From: Bacillus_I endophytica_A
GTDB taxonomy: Bacteria > Bacillota > Bacilli > Bacillales > Bacillaceae_H
DNA length: 15,784 nt
Assembly (NCBI RefSeq): GCF_026790145.1
Contig: NZ_JALAMS010000017.1
Location: forward strand, 1 to 15,784
Direction of reading: 5' to 3'
Both the position numbers and the translations under genes were made by a program. Position 1 is the stretch's first letter; each line of letters begins with the position of its first letter. Shown piece by piece: positions 13,182 to 15,784 of the stretch. The notes beneath the pieces are model-generated. The model ran no database searches and was not told where the DNA came from. It saw only the letters and a list, made by a program, of their open reading frames with translations.

Positions 13182-14648
13182 TTAGCGTAAAGAATAATTT
13201 GGTGATTCTTTTGTAATTTGCACATCATGTGGGTGACTTTCGTGTAAACCGGCACCAGTCATACGAACAAATTGTGCTTGTTCACGAAGAGCTTCTAGGT
13301 TTTTACTTCCACAGTACCCCATACCTGATTTTAATCCACCTGTCATTTGGTAGATTGTTTCAGAAACTGGTCCTTTATAAGGAACACGTCCTTCAATACC
13401 TTCTGGCACGAATTTTTTATTATCTTCTTGGAAATAGCGATCTTTACTTCCCTGCTCCATTGCACTGACAGAACCCATACCGCGGTATACTTTAAAACGT
13501 CTACCTTGATAAATTTCTGTTTCTCCAGGGCTTTCAGAAGTTCCTGCAAGCAAGCTTCCTAACATTACAACGTGACCACCAGCAGCAAGAGCTTTAACGA
13601 TATCACCAGAATATTTAATGCCTCCGTCAGCAATAACTGGTATACCGTGCTTTCGTGCCTCTGTTGCACAGTCATATACTGCTGTAATTTGTGGAACACC
13701 AACACCTGCTACAACACGAGTTGTACAAATTGAACCAGGTCCAATACCAACTTTAATAACATCTGCTCCTGCTTCAATTAAATCTCTTGTTGCTTCTGCA
13801 GTTGCTACATTACCAGCAATAATATTAAGATCTGGATATGCAGCGCGGATTTGTTTAACAGATTCTAGTACGCCTTTTGAATGTCCATGTGCTGTATCTA
13901 AAACGATAACATCTACACCAGCTTGTACAAGTTTTTCAACACGAATCATTGTATCAGCTGTTACTCCAACAGCAGCTCCAACAATCAATCGTCCATGTGG
14001 GTCTTTTGCAGAGTTTGGAAACTCAATAACTTTTTCAATATCCTTGATTGTAATGAGACCTTTTAAAACATTGTCTTCATTTACAAGAGGAAGTTTTTCA
14101 ATCTTATATTGCTGTAAAATCTGTTCTGCTTCTTGTAATGTTGTTCCAACAGGAGCTGTAACAAGATCTTCTTTCGTCATAACGTCTTTAATTTTAATTG
14201 AGTAATCTTGAATAAAACGAAGATCACGATTGGTTAAGATCCCAACTAATTTTTGTTCTTCCTCGTTATTAACAATTGGAACACCTGAAATACGATATTT
14301 TCCCATAAGATGCTCAGCATCAAAAACTTGATGTTCTGGTGTTAGGAAAAATGGATCTGTAATAACCCCGCGTTCAGAACGCTTTACTTTGTCAACTTGC
14401 TCTGCTTGTTGTTCGATAGACATGTTCTTATGGATGATCCCTAAACCGCCTTGTCGAGCCATTGCCATTGCCATATCAGCTTCAGTTACAGTGTCCATTC
14501 CTGCACTAATGAATGGCAAATTAAGTTTCAACGTTTTTGTTAACGTTACACTTAAGTCTACATCCTTTGGTAAAACCTCTGATTTTGCTGGAACAAGTAG
14601 CACATCATCAAATGTAAGACCTTCTTTTGCAAATTTTGATTCCCACAT
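13182..14648 (-). CDS. guaB: Inosine-5'-monophosphate dehydrogenase
   Basis: Oxidises IMP to XMP with NAD+, the committed step to GMP and a control point for the GTP pool. The length of 488 residues is identical to B. subtilis GuaB. The (beta/alpha)8 catalytic domain is interrupted by two CBS domains (about 95-210; VMTKEDLVTAP and GLITIKDIEKVIEF). The catalytic loop GIGPGSICTT carries Cys308. Phosphate-site glycines are at DGGIKYSGD (341-349), and the flap has Arg404-Tyr405 (SKDRYFQ). The ATG at 14648 has an AAAGGAGG site with a long 11-base spacer. It is transcribed singly from the promoter at 14689-14718 and is divergent from yaaC. Confidence 0.99.
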   Translation of the reverse strand: MWESKFAKEGLTFDDVLLVPAKSEVLPKDVDLSVTLTKTLKLNLPFISAGMDTVTEADMAMAMARQGGLGIIHKNMSIEQQAEQVDKVKRSERGVITDPFFLTPEHQVFDAEHLMGKYRISGVPIVNNEEEQKLVGILTNRDLRFIQDYSIKIKDVMTKEDLVTAPVGTTLQEAEQILQQYKIEKLPLVNEDNVLKGLITIKDIEKVIEFPNSAKDPHGRLIVGAAVGVTADTMIRVEKLVQAGVDVIVLDTAHGHSKGVLESVKQIRAAYPDLNIIAGNVATAEATRDLIEAGADVIKVGIGPGSICTTRVVAGVGVPQITAVYDCATEARKHGIPVIADGGIKYSGDIVKALAAGGHVVMLGSLLAGTSESPGETEIYQGRRFKVYRGMGSVSAMEQGSKDRYFQEDNKKFVPEGIEGRVPYKGPVSETIYQMTGGLKSGMGYCGSKNLEALREQAQFVRMTGAGLHESHPHDVQITKESPNYSLR

Positions 14649-14688
14649 GATAAATAAATCCTCCTTTAAACGCCAAAATATTATTAGT

Positions 14689-14718
14689 AGATTAACAAGC
14701 CAACCCTTGTTATGTCAA
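14689..14718 (-). promoter_or_regulatory. sigma-A promoter of guaB
   Basis: On the minus strand there is a perfect -35 TTGACA (14718-14713), an 18-bp spacer and an extended -10 TGTTAATCT (TAATCT at 14694-14689). The leader to the ATG is about 35-40 nt. A 7+7 bp dyad fills the spacer. Confidence 0.75.
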
Positions 14719-14722
14719 CAAG
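14693..14722. promoter_or_regulatory. Dyad and third half-site in the guaB-yaaC promoter region (possible operator)
   Basis: TAACAAG (14693-14699) and CTTGTTA (14706-14712) form a perfect 7-bp inverted repeat with a 6-base centre. A further AACAAG (14717-14722) makes a second 6-bp inverted repeat with the middle copy. The sites lie between the -10 and -35 of guaB and over the -35 of a candidate yaaC promoter. A role as a regulator-binding site is inference. Confidence 0.4.
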
Positions 14723-14735
14723 ATTGAGATATGTT
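14707..14735 (+). promoter_or_regulatory. Candidate sigma-A promoter of yaaC
   Basis: TTGTTA (14707-14712), a 17-bp spacer and TATGTT (14730-14735) lead to a start near 14742, about 11 bases before the ribosome site of yaaC. The guaB -35 box on the other strand lies in the spacer of this promoter. Confidence 0.45.
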
Positions 14736-14767
14736 AGATTATTCAAAAAAGTGAGGTGTTAATATTT

Positions 14768-15745
14768 ATGAACGATCAACAGGACATATGGAGCGATTTG
14801 TCCGTGTTTTATGCCGCTCCTTTTACTCAAGATTTTCTATCTCATCACTATAGTCAGAAACTAAATAAAGTAGATGCGGAAAAGAAAAGTTTCGAGAACT
14901 GTTATCCCTTTATTTATTATCTAGAGCACAGTAAAAATTATTACAAATTAGCAGAGCAAGCTCCCCTATCTATTCAACCAATGTTGCTTTTTTATGGTAT
15001 TAGTCAACTGTTGAAAGCATGCCTTCTTGTGAAAGACAGTCAATATCCTGCTAATACTTCTATCTTAGCACATGGAGTTTCAACGAGAAAAAGAAAAAAG
15101 CAAGATTACAAATTTCTTGATGATGAGGTAAAAATACAAAAAAGCGGACTATTCCCCCATATTGATCAAACTTTATTTAATTTAGGGGTATTAGAACATG
15201 AGAAGTACTCGATGAAAGAATTGCTTATTCAAATTCCTGAAACTCATCAACTTTTTAAATATTTATACAGAAGAGAAGTCTCTCATGTTTTTGGATCGAT
15301 TCATGACGATCGGTGGGTGTTTTCTGATCTTGCCTTTGATTATTACAAGATGAGTGAAAGAAGATTTCATGAATATTTTTATTCGCACTTAAGACCCCAA
15401 CTAATTGACATAGATATGTTAGCAGAGCGAGAAATCAATCCACGTCTTTTAAAAAAAGAAGCACTTCTTCACTGCGCTCCTTTTTCTTATTCTCTAGAAG
15501 AAGATGTATATTGTTTTCCTTTTATTAAACCACTAAGTCGAATGCTACCTGAAATATTAGTACACTATCTTCTGCTTTACAATTTAAGTATGATTTCTCG
15601 TTATGAAACAGAATGGTGGTATGAACTTCTTCATTCATATAGTTCCAAAGATTATCCATTTATTATTAAATTCCTTGAGGTAACTAAAATAAAGAGTCCA
15701 TTCTTACTGAAAAATTTCTTGTTGTCTTATACAAAAAAAGACTGA
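14768..15745 (+). CDS. yaaC: YaaC family protein, function unknown
   Basis: A 325-residue, probably cytosolic protein resembling B. subtilis YaaC (about 315 aa), which occupies the same divergent place beside guaB. The best conserved stretches are SFENCYPFIYYLEHSKNYY (41-59), APLSIQPMLLFYGISQL (65-81) and AHGVSTRKRKKQDY (101-114, a basic loop). There is no signal peptide and no clear nucleotide-binding, catalytic or DNA-binding motif. The later half is rich in Tyr, Phe, Leu and His. The ATG at 14768 was chosen because GAGGTG (14753-14758) is suitably spaced; the in-frame GTG at 14756 lies within that site. The stop codon lies inside the rRNA-type terminator hairpin at the window edge. Confidence 0.88.
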   Translation: MNDQQDIWSDLSVFYAAPFTQDFLSHHYSQKLNKVDAEKKSFENCYPFIYYLEHSKNYYKLAEQAPLSIQPMLLFYGISQLLKACLLVKDSQYPANTSILAHGVSTRKRKKQDYKFLDDEVKIQKSGLFPHIDQTLFNLGVLEHEKYSMKELLIQIPETHQLFKYLYRREVSHVFGSIHDDRWVFSDLAFDYYKMSERRFHEYFYSHLRPQLIDIDMLAEREINPRLLKKEALLHCAPFSYSLEEDVYCFPFIKPLSRMLPEILVHYLLLYNLSMISRYETEWWYELLHSYSSKDYPFIIKFLEVTKIKSPFLLKNFLLSYTKKD

Positions 15746-15768
15746 TCTATAAAAGATCAGCCTTTTTT
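15734..15768 (-). terminator. rRNA operon terminator, overlapping the yaaC stop
   Basis: 15-base arms at 15734-15748 and 15754-15768 enclose a 5-base loop. The one imperfect pair is G-U on the minus strand but A-C on the plus strand, and a T run follows on the minus strand. It therefore fits best as the end of the rRNA operon at the right edge, but the plus-strand T run lets it also serve yaaC. Confidence 0.82.
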
Positions 15769-15774
15769 GTATGG

Positions 15775-15784
15775 TGCCTGGCAA
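15775..15784 (-). rRNA. rrf: 5S rRNA, last ~10 bases (partial)
   Basis: The minus strand at the edge reads TTGCCAGGCA, the usual 3' end of Bacillus-type 5S rRNA (...GACGTTGCCAGGCA). A terminator follows 6 bases later, and in B. subtilis an rRNA operon ends exactly here, next to yaaC. Only 10 bases are visible, so the call leans on context. Confidence 0.72.

Noticed and set aside
13618..14205. 195-codon open frame antisense to guaB
   Set aside because: It is a Ser/Thr/Ala/Pro-rich mirror of guaB codon use with no Shine-Dalgarno and no homology that I recognise.
14756..14767. GTG at 14756 as the yaaC start
   Set aside because: It overlaps the GAGGTG ribosome site that serves the ATG at 14768.
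1..15784. Mobile elements, CRISPR arrays, defence or phage genes
   Set aside because: I looked for transposase-like frames, spaced direct repeats and integrase or toxin-antitoxin pairs on both strands and saw none. Gene order is the conserved Bacillus core.

Overview
This window is ordinary chromosomal core from a low-GC Gram-positive endospore former of the family Bacillaceae. The evidence is its gene content and order, the strong AGGAGG-type ribosome binding sites, a T-box leader, a large (about 270 nt) Bacillus-type SRP RNA with an Alu domain, and the sporulation genes bofA and sleL. Read on the minus strand, the order is [5S rRNA end] - yaaC (opposite strand) - guaB - dacA - pdxS - pdxT - T-box/serS - tRNA-Ser - (dck, dgk, sleL, yaaI opposite) - tadA - SRP RNA - dnaX - yaaK - recR - yaaL - bofA - [16S rRNA start]. 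This matches the origin-proximal segment of Bacillus subtilis between its first two rRNA operons, so the replication origin should lie beyond the right edge. I cannot name the species from sequence alone.

Layout. Positions 1-290 hold the first bases of a 16S rRNA gene (minus strand) and its leader, with two tandem promoters. Positions 343-3613 hold the minus-strand cluster dnaX-yaaK-recR-yaaL (DNA polymerase III tau/gamma subunit, nucleoid-associated protein, recombination mediator, small unknown protein). bofA, a checkpoint inhibitor of sigma-K activation, follows but is cut off from that cluster by a hairpin terminator. Positions 3700-4091 hold the SRP RNA transcription unit and 4119-4604 the tRNA adenosine deaminase tadA. 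Positions 4683-8003 carry plus-strand genes: the isochorismatase-like yaaI, the LysM/GH18 spore cortex-lytic enzyme sleL, and the deoxynucleoside kinase pair dgk-dck, whose reading frames overlap by 17 nt. Positions 8057-9966 hold tRNA-Ser(UGA) and serS with its T-box leader. Positions 10007-14648 hold pdxT-pdxS (pyridoxal phosphate synthase), dacA (D,D-carboxypeptidase PBP5) and guaB (IMP dehydrogenase). Positions 14768-15745 hold yaaC, divergent from guaB, and the last 10 bases are the 3' end of a 5S rRNA gene.

The genes are mainly translation and RNA machinery (rRNA, SRP RNA, tRNA-Ser, SerRS, TadA), DNA replication and repair (DnaX, RecR, YaaK), nucleotide and cofactor supply (GuaB, Dgk, Dck, PdxST), cell wall (DacA) and sporulation or germination (BofA, SleL). 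I found no mobile element, CRISPR array, phage gene or defence system, and no clearly new biological system. The points worth a second look are regulatory: a perfect 11-bp element complementary to the dgk Shine-Dalgarno placed just upstream of the dgk promoter; a 7+7 bp dyad filling the spacer of the guaB promoter and overlapping a divergent yaaC promoter; an apparent U73 discriminator in tRNA-Ser; and duplicated rRNA promoters.
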